A DNA stretch of 64,000 nt, taken from NCBI GenBank assembly GCA_964342825.1, contig CAYFHO010000007.1, forward strand, positions 1 through 64,000. Reading direction: 5' to 3'. The position numbers and the translations under genes are program-made. Positions 43,938-52,692 of this stretch are shown here, piece by piece (the stretch's first letter is position 1; each line of letters starts with the position of its first letter). The notes under the pieces were generated by a model that had not been told where the DNA came from, made no database searches, and saw nothing but the letters and a program-made list of their open reading frames with translations. Source of the DNA: AAA164-E04 sp964342825 (GTDB taxonomy: Bacteria; Verrucomicrobiota; Verrucomicrobiia; Limisphaerales; AAA164-E04).

Positions 43938-45239
43938 ATGGATGGTTTGACTCGGCCCTTATCCGGCTCCATGAAACAGGGTTCATTCGATAAATTGAAT
44001 CATTTGCTTGAGTTGTCGATCGACAACAATCCCTTTTATCGTGCTCGTCTCGAAGCGGTCAGGGATGCCTTGCCCATCGATTCCCTCGATCCATTTCGGC
44101 AACTGGTTCCTTTCACGACCAAGGAGGAATGGATTCAAGACCAGAAGCAGAATCCACCCTACGGCACCAATTTAGCCTTTCCACTCGAGGCCTACTCACG
44201 ATGTCATCAAACCAGCGGCACCACTGGAGCCCCCATGCGATGGTTGGATACTCCCGAAACATGGAATGCCATGTTGGATGCATGGGGTTTGGTTTATAAA
44301 GGGGCTGGTACGACTAGGGCGGATCGCGTTTTCTTCGCGTTTTCCTTTGGTCCTTTTTTAGGATTCTGGACTGCTTTCGAAGCCGCTCAAAAATTGGGTT
44401 ATTTTTGTCTTTCAGGCGGTAGTATGACCACGGAAACCCGACTGAAAGCAATGAGCGAAAACCAGTGTACGGTTCTCTGTTGTACACCTACTTACGCTCT
44501 CAGGCTTGGCGAAGTTGCCCGTGATGCTGGTTATGCATCGGATGCTTTCAAGCTCCACACTATCATTGTGGCCGGAGAGCCAGGTGGGAGCCTGCCCGCG
44601 GTCCGGGAGCAATTGCGCAAACTGTGGCCCAAAGCCAAAGTGTATGACCATCATGGAATGACCGAGGTAGGTCCGGTTTCTTACGAATGTCCTCAGCACC
44701 CTTGCCGACTGCATGTGATCGAGGATGCTTTCCTGGCCGAGGTTATCGATCCCAAAACTCAGAAACCTGTCTCGAATGGGCAAAAAGGCGAATTGATATT
44801 GACCACACTCGATCGTGTAGGCTCCCCATTGATCCGTTATCGAACAGGAGACCTAGTTGAACCTGTCGGTGAGGCGATCTGCGATTGCGGGTCTGCCGAC
44901 TTGGCTCTGGAGGGAGGGATTATCGGTCGCTGTGATGACATGGTGGTTGTCCGGGGTGTGAACATTTATCCCAGTGCCATTGATCAAATCATCCGCGAAT
45001 GTGGAGGAATAGCGGAATATCGGGTCGAGGTTAAGAATTTGAGAAACCTTGCCGAACTGGATATAACCATCGAGCCTGACTCGAAGATCACGGACACCGA
45101 AGGTTTGGTTGCGAAAATTTCGAGAATCTTTCAACTTTCATTGGCACTTCGTGTACCTGTCAAAGCGGTGCCTTCAGGAACGCTTCCTCGCTTTGAGATG
45201 AAAGCCAATCGTTGGATCAGATCAAAAACTTCCGAATGA
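43938..45239 (+). CDS. phenylacetate-CoA ligase-like (PaaK) adenylate-forming enzyme
   Basis: A 433-aa AMP-forming acyl/aryl-CoA ligase. HQTSGTTGAPMRW is the P-loop motif (residue ~91), DHHGMTEVGP the A5 motif, and IRYRTGDLVEP near residue 300 the A7/A8 region, followed by CDCG, which may hold zinc. VVVRGVNIYPSAI leads into the C-terminal domain. PaaK-type enzymes activate phenylacetate and related aromatic acids; some act in secondary metabolism. There is no paa operon here, so the substrate is open. The ECF sigma gene starts 4 bp after its stop. Confidence 0.9.
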   Translation: MDGLTRPLSGSMKQGSFDKLNHLLELSIDNNPFYRARLEAVRDALPIDSLDPFRQLVPFTTKEEWIQDQKQNPPYGTNLAFPLEAYSRCHQTSGTTGAPMRWLDTPETWNAMLDAWGLVYKGAGTTRADRVFFAFSFGPFLGFWTAFEAAQKLGYFCLSGGSMTTETRLKAMSENQCTVLCCTPTYALRLGEVARDAGYASDAFKLHTIIVAGEPGGSLPAVREQLRKLWPKAKVYDHHGMTEVGPVSYECPQHPCRLHVIEDAFLAEVIDPKTQKPVSNGQKGELILTTLDRVGSPLIRYRTGDLVEPVGEAICDCGSADLALEGGIIGRCDDMVVVRGVNIYPSAIDQIIRECGGIAEYRVEVKNLRNLAELDITIEPDSKITDTEGLVAKISRIFQLSLALRVPVKAVPSGTLPRFEMKANRWIRSKTSE

Positions 45240-45243
45240 GATC

Positions 45244-45984
45244 GTGGCCGAATCCCCTCCAGATCATCGTTCTCCCAAAGCATTTGTAACGACGCAATGG
45301 ACGGTTGTGCTGGCTGCAGGGAATACGCAAACATCTTCTGCTCGGGATGCTTTGGAATCCCTTTGTCAGACTTACTGGTATCCACTCTATGCATATGCCC
45401 GAAGGAAAGGAATATCACCCGAATTATCTGAAGATCTGGTTCAGGGATTTTTTGCCCAGCTCTTACGCCTTAAATCCCTTCAGCGGGTGAAGCGCGAAAA
45501 AGGACGTTTTCGTTCCTTTTTACTGGCTTCCTTCAACCATTTCATTGCAGACGAATTTGCGAGAGAGAATCGGCAAAAAAGAGGCGGAGGAGTTTCAACT
45601 CTCTCGTTGGATTCGATAACTGCGGAAGAAAGGTTCTCACTCGAACCGCAAGACTTATCCACACCAGAAGACCTTTACGAAAGGCGATGGGCGATGACCT
45701 TGCTTGAGGAAGCCCTGACTGAGTTGGAGAGTTATTATAAAAGAAACGAGAAGAATCAGTTTTTCCAGGCCTGTAAGGAATTTTTATACATGGGGCGTGC
45801 CCATTCTTCCTATGCCTCCATTGGCAGTCAGTTGCAGATGTCAGAGGCTGCATTAAAAATGGCTATCATGCGAATGCGACATCGTTATCGGTCCATTTTA
45901 TTGCAAAAAGTGGCTGACACCGTCGAAGATCCTGGTGAAGTGGAAGATGAATTAAATCACTTGATGAAGGTGGTAGCAGCATAG
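45244..45984 (+). CDS. ECF-type RNA polymerase sigma factor
   Basis: A 246-aa sigma factor starting at GTG. Region 2 is visible as YARRKGISPELSEDLVQGFF and FRSFLLASFNHFIADEF. Region 4 appears as YASIGSQLQMSEAALKMAIM. Its length, about 50 residues above ordinary ECFs, and the neighbouring kinase match PVC ECF groups found beside Ser/Thr kinase genes. It starts 4 bp after the ligase stop, so it may be co-transcribed with that gene. It probably responds to the kinase encoded downstream, an inference from gene order. Confidence 0.88.
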   Translation: MAESPPDHRSPKAFVTTQWTVVLAAGNTQTSSARDALESLCQTYWYPLYAYARRKGISPELSEDLVQGFFAQLLRLKSLQRVKREKGRFRSFLLASFNHFIADEFARENRQKRGGGVSTLSLDSITAEERFSLEPQDLSTPEDLYERRWAMTLLEEALTELESYYKRNEKNQFFQACKEFLYMGRAHSSYASIGSQLQMSEAALKMAIMRMRHRYRSILLQKVADTVEDPGEVEDELNHLMKVVAA

Positions 45985-46057
45985 CACTTCCAATCTGCGT
46001 TGAGTTTTTTTGATCATTGGTGTTACCTTTCCTCACCGATCCCTGTGTATAGGAGTG

Positions 46058-49000
46058 ATGAAATCTATTAAGAATGGTTCCGAATCAAACCTTCACTGTC
46101 CGTCATGCAAGGCCTTGGTGCCTGAAGATGCACCTATGGGGATGTGTCCCAAATGTCTATTCAAGGGGGGTAAAACAGAGCCAGATTCCGTCCCAGGTAA
46201 AGTTGCAGATGCGCATGCCATCGATGAGTGCTTTGGTGATTTTCACCTGATTGAGGAAATAGCCAGGGGTGGAATGGGGGTGGTTTATCGAGCAAGGCAG
46301 AAAAGTCTTGGACGTGAGGTTGCCTTAAAAATGATTCTTTCCGGTCAGTTTGCATCTGAACGAGAAGTTGAGCGTTTTGTCGCAGAAGCAGAAGCGGCAG
46401 CACATTTACGACATCCGAATATTGTGGCTGTTCATGAATTTGGAAATCATGAGGGTCATTACTTCTACACCATGGATTTCATACATGGTTGTCATTTGGA
46501 TGAACGTCTCTCTCAAACAGCCCTTCCCATCCGTGACAGTGTCTCATTGTTAATCAAAGTGGCTCGAGCAGTTCATTTTGCCCATGAACGAGGTGTGATA
46601 CACCGAGACCTCAAGCCTCAAAACATCATGTTGGATGAAATGGACGAACCCAAAGTCACAGATTTTGGTTTGGCAAAGCGGATGGACCTGAATCGTGATC
46701 TGACTTTGACCGGAACCATCTTTGGGAGTCCAGCGTACATGGCCCCGGAACAAGCTCAAGGTCGTCATGAGGATCTTGGTCCCCAAACTGATGTCTATGC
46801 TTTGGGGGCCGTCATGTACCGCATGCTGACCGGAAAAGTGCACATCAATGCTTCTTCACCTTTGGACGCATTGAAGCAGGTGGTCGATTCAGAACCCGAA
46901 TCTTTGTTGAGTTTAAATCCCAAAATTTCTCCAGACTTGGAAACGATTTGTCTGAAGTGTTTGGAAAAACAACCTGGCAATCGTTACCATTCTGCTGAAG
47001 CCCTGGCCGATGAATTGGAGAGATGGATTGAGAATAAACCCATTTTTGCTCGCAAAATTACCTCTCGTGAACGGTTTCAAAAATGGATACGCCGCAATCC
47101 CATTTTATCGTCCATGTCGTTACTGGTTCTGGTAATAGGAATGGTTGGTTTTGCAGGGATTTGGTGGCAGTTGCAGAAAACCCGGTCAGCTCTATTAAAG
47201 GCCGAACAGTTGTTTGTTGCCGAAGCAACAGCCAGAGCTGTCGAAATGAAACCCTATTTAAAGCTACCACACCAGGGTCCGGTAGTCACTGCGACGTTCG
47301 ATGCAGATGGCCAAAGGATCTTGACTGCTTCTCACGATGGCTTGGCGCGCTTATGGAATGCCATTTCAGGGCAACTCATGCAGGAATACCACGGACATAA
47401 CGGAGTCGTCGGAGATGCTCAATTTTCTCCTGATGAAACACAAATACTAACTTATTCTTTCGATACTCAATTTCGGTATCCCCACATGTCACCCGACAAT
47501 CAAAAACTTATCACCACTCGGATTCCCAGATTCGGTGATCGAACGGTCCGACTTTGGGATACCGGTTCCGGGCACGAAATATCCAGGTTTCTACATCCTG
47601 ATCAGGTGGTTGACGCCTCGTTTTCTCCTGATGGAAAAAGGTTGATCACCGCTTCCTGGGACCATAAAGCGAGGATCTGGGACATTCATTCCACTAAGGA
47701 AATTCATACCATTGATTATCACAAAGCGGCATTGTTGTCGGCTTGTTATTCACCCACTGGAAATCATGTTGCGATCTCATCTTCTGGTTATGATTACAAT
47801 CTGACCATCAGTCCAGGTGGTGGTGGCGGAACTACTTCGAGTATCCAGGAGAACATGGTGGCCAGTATCTGGAATGAAGAGGATGCAACACTCCATTCGG
47901 TAGTCCCCAACCGGAGTAAACAACATTTTCTTTTTGGTGGAAAACGATCCAGTCGAAGTCGTGCTTCTTTCAGTCCAGATGGAAAATATGTTGTCATTGC
48001 TGGTGCTGATACTGCCAACTTATTGATATGGGACGTGGAAAAGGACCGCTTGAAAACGGTGCTTAAAGGTCATGAAAGTGAAGTTTTGGGGGCTGGATTT
48101 AGTCCCGATGGTTCCAAGCTTGTTTCTTATTCTGCTGATACCGCGGCCAGAGTATGGGACGTCGAATCGGGTAAACAGCTAGCTTATTTATCGGGGCATC
48201 AGGATACAGTGCTTTGGGCAGAATTCAGTCCCGATGGAAAGTGGATTGCGACATCCTCCGGCGACCAAACGGCACGCGTTTGGGATGCCGCATCTGGTAT
48301 TGGGATTTCTGTGATGAAAGGGCACAGTGAAAAAGTATATCAGGTCCGGTTCAGTCCTGATGGTTTGCGTGTGGTGACCGCATCCGAGGATGGTACCGTT
48401 TGTTTGTGGGATGCTGCCTCACTGTCACAAATGTCCCAAGTTTTGGAGGGACATCATTCGCATGTTGTATCCATTAGCTTCAGTCCGGATGGACGCCATG
48501 TAGCCACAGGATCCAAAGACCACACAGCCATGCTTTGGGAAATTCATCAAAAGGAACCCAAGCGGGTTTTGAAAGGTTACAGTGAAATCAAAGATGAAGA
48601 TATTCAAGATCATGCTCTCGGTGATGTGTTGGACGTGCGATTTAGTCCTGATGGGAAATATTTGGTTACTTCATCTGATGATAGCCGTGCAGTGCTGCGT
48701 CGAGTAGATCAGTCACGTCAAAGCATTGGTCCGGACCAAATACTGGCACCCTTCACACCTGTTCGTTTATGGAATTTTGAAAAAGGAAATCCACTGCAAG
48801 AATTAGATGGAATGGAGACGGGGGCTTTGTCATCAAGAATCAGCCCTGATAGTAAAAAATTGCTGGGAATTCCCAATGGAGATATCAGGCAAGCCGTTCG
48901 CACCAAAGGACTGTTCAGCCGAGGATGGTCCAGCAGCACTCGATCATGGAGTGATCCCATATCGATACCGGTTTGGGATATCAAGACTGGCAGTATCTTA

Positions 49001-49636
49001 TATTCAATCACCGATTTAAGTTCTGATTTTCAAGATGCTGCCTTTAGTCCAGATGGACGTTTCATCGCTACCTTGGATGCTGGTAAAGTTAAGTGTTGGG
49101 ATGCCGGTGACGGTTCATTCGTAAGAGAATTCATTCAGGTAAACTCAGCACAGACCATTGAGTTTTCTCCCGATTCGAAGTTTTTGCTCGTAAGAAATGG
49201 CTCTGGATTGGGACTCTGGGATGTCGAGTCTGGAAAACAATCACAAGTATTTGCCTCCCCGAATGTTCCGTTTCTTCATGCGAAACTCAGTGATCGGGGA
49301 GAGCATGTTATTGCCTGGAATCCTTTGGGAACGGTTTGGGTTTTCGAAGTTTCCAGCGGTGAACGAATCCTGTTTCTTCAAACAAAAAACGGTCAGTTGA
49401 GAAAAGCTTTGTTGAATCCGGATGCAACCATGATTGTGACAATAGGGTGGGAAGACGTTGCCTGGATTTGGGATGTGGAAACCGGTCGGCAACTAAAAAT
49501 CTGTGAAGGACATACCGACTCCATATTAGATGCCTCGATCAGTCCGGATGGAAATTGGCTTGGAACTGTTTCAGAAGATTACACCGCCCGACTTTGGCCG
49601 CTCAAAGGAATACGAACTCCAGTTGCGCAAAAATAA
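46058..49636 (+). CDS. membrane Ser/Thr protein kinase with WD40 double propeller
   Basis: A 1192-aa Hanks-type kinase. A zinc ribbon (Cys14, Cys17, Cys30, Cys33) precedes the kinase domain (about 60-330). The latter has ARGGMGVVYRA, Lys90 in VALKMI, HRDLKPQN with Asp184, DFGLAK and MAPEQAQ. One transmembrane helix (SMSLLVLVIGMVGFAGIW) follows, then WD40 repeats to the end. At least 12-14 FSPDG-type blades are readable (e.g. RLITASWDHKARIWD), enough for two seven-bladed propellers, probably outside the membrane. ATG 46058 was preferred to TTG 46010 because AGGAG lies just before it. A protease gene begins 10 bp after the stop. Confidence 0.93.
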   Translation: MKSIKNGSESNLHCPSCKALVPEDAPMGMCPKCLFKGGKTEPDSVPGKVADAHAIDECFGDFHLIEEIARGGMGVVYRARQKSLGREVALKMILSGQFASEREVERFVAEAEAAAHLRHPNIVAVHEFGNHEGHYFYTMDFIHGCHLDERLSQTALPIRDSVSLLIKVARAVHFAHERGVIHRDLKPQNIMLDEMDEPKVTDFGLAKRMDLNRDLTLTGTIFGSPAYMAPEQAQGRHEDLGPQTDVYALGAVMYRMLTGKVHINASSPLDALKQVVDSEPESLLSLNPKISPDLETICLKCLEKQPGNRYHSAEALADELERWIENKPIFARKITSRERFQKWIRRNPILSSMSLLVLVIGMVGFAGIWWQLQKTRSALLKAEQLFVAEATARAVEMKPYLKLPHQGPVVTATFDADGQRILTASHDGLARLWNAISGQLMQEYHGHNGVVGDAQFSPDETQILTYSFDTQFRYPHMSPDNQKLITTRIPRFGDRTVRLWDTGSGHEISRFLHPDQVVDASFSPDGKRLITASWDHKARIWDIHSTKEIHTIDYHKAALLSACYSPTGNHVAISSSGYDYNLTISPGGGGGTTSSIQENMVASIWNEEDATLHSVVPNRSKQHFLFGGKRSSRSRASFSPDGKYVVIAGADTANLLIWDVEKDRLKTVLKGHESEVLGAGFSPDGSKLVSYSADTAARVWDVESGKQLAYLSGHQDTVLWAEFSPDGKWIATSSGDQTARVWDAASGIGISVMKGHSEKVYQVRFSPDGLRVVTASEDGTVCLWDAASLSQMSQVLEGHHSHVVSISFSPDGRHVATGSKDHTAMLWEIHQKEPKRVLKGYSEIKDEDIQDHALGDVLDVRFSPDGKYLVTSSDDSRAVLRRVDQSRQSIGPDQILAPFTPVRLWNFEKGNPLQELDGMETGALSSRISPDSKKLLGIPNGDIRQAVRTKGLFSRGWSSSTRSWSDPISIPVWDIKTGSILYSITDLSSDFQDAAFSPDGRFIATLDAGKVKCWDAGDGSFVREFIQVNSAQTIEFSPDSKFLLVRNGSGLGLWDVESGKQSQVFASPNVPFLHAKLSDRGEHVIAWNPLGTVWVFEVSSGERILFLQTKNGQLRKALLNPDATMIVTIGWEDVAWIWDVETGRQLKICEGHTDSILDASISPDGNWLGTVSEDYTARLWPLKGIRTPVAQK

Positions 49637-49646
49637 AAGAGCCCTG

Positions 49647-50585
49647 ATGCGAGAAACATTAAACATCATTCTTATCGTCATTTTTAGTTTTCATTTTTTC
49701 GCCTGTAAATTACCTGAAGATCAGAAAGATCGGTTTTATACCGTCTTAATGGACGCCAAAAAGGCGAGCTTGAATGATTGGAAATCCGAAACATCGCTTG
49801 AATTTGTCGGGTTGAGAACCGGCATGATCCTTGGCGGAGGAAATCATATCACCCTCTCAAATTCCCATGTGACCGCGACTGGGGGTTTTAGGCTGCAGTA
49901 TCGAATTGATAAAAATCACGCATCTGAAATGACGATAGGATCCGCTGTTCCCATTTCATCGGATGGATATTTTTTGACTGCCAGACATTGCGTGGATGAG
50001 GAAACCGATATGTTGGCTGCATTGGCTCACACGAAAGATTCCATCGGGATGGTCAAGGCACCCTTTCGCATCGTCTGGGCTTCTCATGCTGAGGATGATC
50101 TTGACCTTGCGTTGATTCATGCAGAGTTGAGGCCTTTTCGCCCTTTTCAGTTTTCCGATCAGGAATCGTTGGCCAAAGGGAATAAAATTGGCGTCGCCGG
50201 TTGGTCGTCCATTACCAAGGGGAAATCAAATCCCATGGCTGGAGTGGCGGTGGGAGATTTGGTATCGGTGAAGGAAATTCAGCAGAAAGAATTGGGGCTT
50301 CAATACCTTCAACTCAGGCATACCGCGCCGTTACATCCGGGAGATAGTGGTGGGCCCATTGTTGATGAAATAGGGAACCTGGTTGGGATCAATGCTGAGG
50401 TCAGAATAGTTTTTTCGGAGCAGCTCCGTACTTTGTTCAAAAAGAAGCAGAATTCCCGCCCTGCTCGTGGATACCTTGCGGTGGGTTCTCTTCCAGACCA
50501 ACAATGGCTTCAATCCCTCATTGAGGCCGATCGAAGTAAAAAGAGATTGGAGAACACGGGCAGCACATTGCCTGAGTCGTTCTAA
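49647..50585 (+). CDS. trypsin-like serine protease, probable lipoprotein
   Basis: A 312-aa serine protease. The triad is seen as His114 (TARHCVD), Asp153 (DDLDLALI) and Ser234 (HPGDSGGPI). The N-terminus is a hydrophobic signal ending at Cys20 (HFFACK), suggesting lipid attachment. No PDZ domain is present, so it is not a DegP/HtrA; about 310 aa with a polar tail fits stand-alone S1 proteases. It is 10 bp downstream of the WD40 kinase and probably belongs to its operon. ATG 49647 is used rather than in-frame starts inside the kinase gene. Confidence 0.88.
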   Translation: MRETLNIILIVIFSFHFFACKLPEDQKDRFYTVLMDAKKASLNDWKSETSLEFVGLRTGMILGGGNHITLSNSHVTATGGFRLQYRIDKNHASEMTIGSAVPISSDGYFLTARHCVDEETDMLAALAHTKDSIGMVKAPFRIVWASHAEDDLDLALIHAELRPFRPFQFSDQESLAKGNKIGVAGWSSITKGKSNPMAGVAVGDLVSVKEIQQKELGLQYLQLRHTAPLHPGDSGGPIVDEIGNLVGINAEVRIVFSEQLRTLFKKKQNSRPARGYLAVGSLPDQQWLQSLIEADRSKKRLENTGSTLPESF

Positions 50586-50691
50586 CGGTAGATTCTGTTT
50601 TGCAAAGCAATGCAGAAGGCTCCACACCTTGGATCTGTAATGATCTTGCCCTCAGGCGATACAATCTCACATACTCCTCTCATATGACCTT

Positions 50692-50718
50692 AGTAGACCT
50701 ATTCGCAATTGGTCTACT
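50692..50718. promoter_or_regulatory. perfect 8-bp inverted repeat before the phosphate transporter gene
   Basis: AGTAGACC (50692-50699) and GGTCTACT (50711-50718) flank an 11-base spacer, about 50 bases before the transporter start at 50769. It could be an operator for the transporter, a leader hairpin or a terminator of the protease gene. No T-tract follows, and it does not match the enterobacterial Pho box. Confidence 0.4.
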
Positions 50719-50768
50719 GTGCTCTCGTAACGCCGCGTCATGGTTTGGAAATGATTGAAGGAAAAGGA

Positions 50769-52328
50769 ATGGATCAAAACACATTAAGTCATCGAAAATA
50801 TGGGAAAAACGAAATGTTCCGGTTGGTCGGAGCTTTTGCGTTTCTCATTTTAATCCTTCTTTATGCCATGACCATTCGTCCTGATGGAGCCGGGATGAGC
50901 TGGGAGTTGATTATTGCTGCGGTGATAGGTGGTTACATGGCCATGAACATTGGAGCCAATGATGTGGCCAATAATGTGGGGCCTGCTGTTGGTTCACGTG
51001 CTTTGACCATGGGAGGAGCCATTGCCATTGCAGCCATTTTTGAAGCAGGTGGAGCTTTGATCGCCGGAGGGGGAGTGGTGAGTACTATTAAAAAAGGCAT
51101 CATTGACCCTGAATTAATACCCAATGCCGATGTGTTTATTTGGTTAATGATGGCAGCCCTGCTTGCGGGTGCTGTCTGGTTGAATATCGCAACTGCCATT
51201 GGTGCGCCTGTTTCCACCACCCATGCCATCGTTGGTGGAGTTTTGGGAGCAGGAATTGCCGCAGGTGGTTTTGGTATAGCGAACTGGCAACAGATGGGAA
51301 TGATTGCTGCCAGCTGGGTCATTTCACCTGTGATTGGAGGATTGATCGCCGCCGGTTTTCTTTTTTGGATCAAGCGCAGCATCACTTATCAAAAAGATAT
51401 GATCGCCGCGACTCGGCAGATGTTGCCGATCTTGGTAGGGTTGATGGTTTTGGCTTTTAGTACTTACTTGATCATGAAAGGACTCAAGCAGGTCATCAAG
51501 GTCGACATCATTAAAGCGACTCTGATCGGGTTTATTCTGTCCCTTGTCACCTATTTTGTCGTCAAGGCTCTCACGTTGAAACATTCGGCTTCCATTGGTA
51601 ACGACAAACAAAGCGTCAACAAGTTATTTACTTTACCATTGATCTTTGCGGCCGCACTCCTGAGCTTTGCTCACGGAGCCAATGATGTTGCCAATGCTGT
51701 GGGACCCCTCGCTGCCATTGCAGACGCCATCACCAATCTCGGCGTCACCTCCAAGGCCCCAATTCCCTTTTGGGTGATGGCAATTGGTGCGCTAGGTATT
51801 TCCATAGGTCTGGCGTTGTTCGGTCCCAAGCTGATCCGAACGGTTGGAAGTGAAATCACAGAACTAGATCAAATGCGTGCCTTCTGTATCGCAATGGCTG
51901 CAGCCATCACGGTGATCATTGCTTCACAGTTGGGCCTCCCAGTGAGTTCGACTCACATTGCCGTGGGAGGTGTGTTTGGTGTTGGTTTCCTGCGAGAATA
52001 CTTGAAAGCCAATTATGCAAAAACCATTGAAGACATTGAACATCACCACAGCGGTAAGGATAAGTCTGAGGTGGAGTCCTTTATGAACGAGTTTGAACAG
52101 GGCTCGATCCAGGAGAAAAAGCAAATGTTGGCTCGTTTAAAAGCTCATACGGCCAAAGCCGAGTTGACTAAAAGTGAAAGAAAAAATCTCAAGAAAGTTT
52201 ATCGGCAAGAATTGGTGAAGCGATCCGCATTGCTCAAAATAGCGGCCGCCTGGGTCATCACGGTGCCGGCAGCTGGACTCATGGCTGCTTTTCTGTTCTT
52301 TGCGATTCGTGGCATGATGTTGGATTGA
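50769..52328 (+). CDS. inorganic phosphate transporter, PiT family
   Basis: A 519-aa inner-membrane phosphate symporter. Both PiT signatures are present: IGANDVANNVGPAVGSRALT near residue 60 and HGANDVANAVGPLAAI near 310. Each is in one half of the internally duplicated protein. GAPVSTTHAIVGGVLGAG and LPVSSTHIAVGGVFGVG are the paired second motifs. A charged cytoplasmic loop (about 420-470) is longer than usual. Start ATG 50769 has a GAAGG at proper distance. A palindrome precedes the gene; no PhoU-like partner is seen. Confidence 0.95.
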   Translation: MDQNTLSHRKYGKNEMFRLVGAFAFLILILLYAMTIRPDGAGMSWELIIAAVIGGYMAMNIGANDVANNVGPAVGSRALTMGGAIAIAAIFEAGGALIAGGGVVSTIKKGIIDPELIPNADVFIWLMMAALLAGAVWLNIATAIGAPVSTTHAIVGGVLGAGIAAGGFGIANWQQMGMIAASWVISPVIGGLIAAGFLFWIKRSITYQKDMIAATRQMLPILVGLMVLAFSTYLIMKGLKQVIKVDIIKATLIGFILSLVTYFVVKALTLKHSASIGNDKQSVNKLFTLPLIFAAALLSFAHGANDVANAVGPLAAIADAITNLGVTSKAPIPFWVMAIGALGISIGLALFGPKLIRTVGSEITELDQMRAFCIAMAAAITVIIASQLGLPVSSTHIAVGGVFGVGFLREYLKANYAKTIEDIEHHHSGKDKSEVESFMNEFEQGSIQEKKQMLARLKAHTAKAELTKSERKNLKKVYRQELVKRSALLKIAAAWVITVPAAGLMAAFLFFAIRGMMLD

Positions 52329-52363
52329 TTCGAAGGAAGCACCGATGTGATGGTGTTCAGTAA

Positions 52364-52391
52364 TTACCTCTTGAATTTACACTAGGTAATC
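52364..52391 (+). terminator. inverted repeat after the phosphate transporter gene
   Basis: ATTACCT (52364-52370) pairs with AGGTAAT (52385-52391) over a 14-base loop. It is 36 bases after the transporter stop. AT-rich and without a T-run, so only possibly a terminator. Confidence 0.3.
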
Positions 52392-52407
52392 TTGTTGCAG
52401 GGTAGAG

Positions 52408-52447
52408 TAACTTAAGAGGTGCTTCGGTTAAGTTAGATTTAGTTTTT
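52408..52447 (+). terminator. 8-bp stem-loop with T-rich tail
   Basis: TAACTTAA (52408-52415) pairs perfectly with TTAAGTTA (52428-52435) over a 12-base loop, followed by GATTTAGTTTTT. The stem is AT-rich, which makes a weak intrinsic terminator for the upstream transporter transcript. Confidence 0.35.
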
Positions 52448-52578
52448 GGTTTATGATCTGGTGGATAAAACCGGTGATTGATAAAACTACATTCACACTG
52501 GAACAGGTAGGGCAAGCTCATGCTCGACTAGAGAGTCGTCAAGCGATGGGTAAAGTGGTCATCGACCACCTTTCCTGA
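52432..52578 (+). pseudogene. C-terminal remnant of a zinc-type MDR/quinone oxidoreductase
   Basis: A short frame, with an ATG at 52453 and stop at 52576-52578, encodes KPVIDKTTFTLEQVGQAHAR then LESRQAMGKVVIDHL. This is the usual C-terminal end of zinc-containing medium-chain dehydrogenases and quinone oxidoreductases (roughly [IL]KPV[IV]D..F.LE...AH..LES....GK[VI]V). An in-frame TAA stands at 52429, and no cofactor-binding domain precedes it; upstream is the phosphate transporter gene. So only the last ~40 codons survive, most likely after a deletion. The rest of the gene is absent from this window. Confidence 0.75.
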
Positions 52579-52692
52579 TCCAATGTGATCAGTCGAATCT
52601 ATGAGAAATGATCTTCGAGAGCACCAACTTTGAAGCGACGTCTTGCGTTCAAAGAGGATTAGAAATCCCGAGTCAGTCTGGGTTAATGCGAA

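Larger units (their letters stand above)
52329..52692. other. intergenic region with hairpins and a dehydrogenase remnant
   Basis: This 364-base stretch between the phosphate transporter and a convergent secreted-protein gene holds no intact gene. It contains an inverted repeat at 52364-52391, a second at 52408-52435 followed by T-rich sequence, and the decayed end of a dehydrogenase gene (about 52432-52578). From about 52580 to 52692 I see nothing recognisable. Confidence 0.7.
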
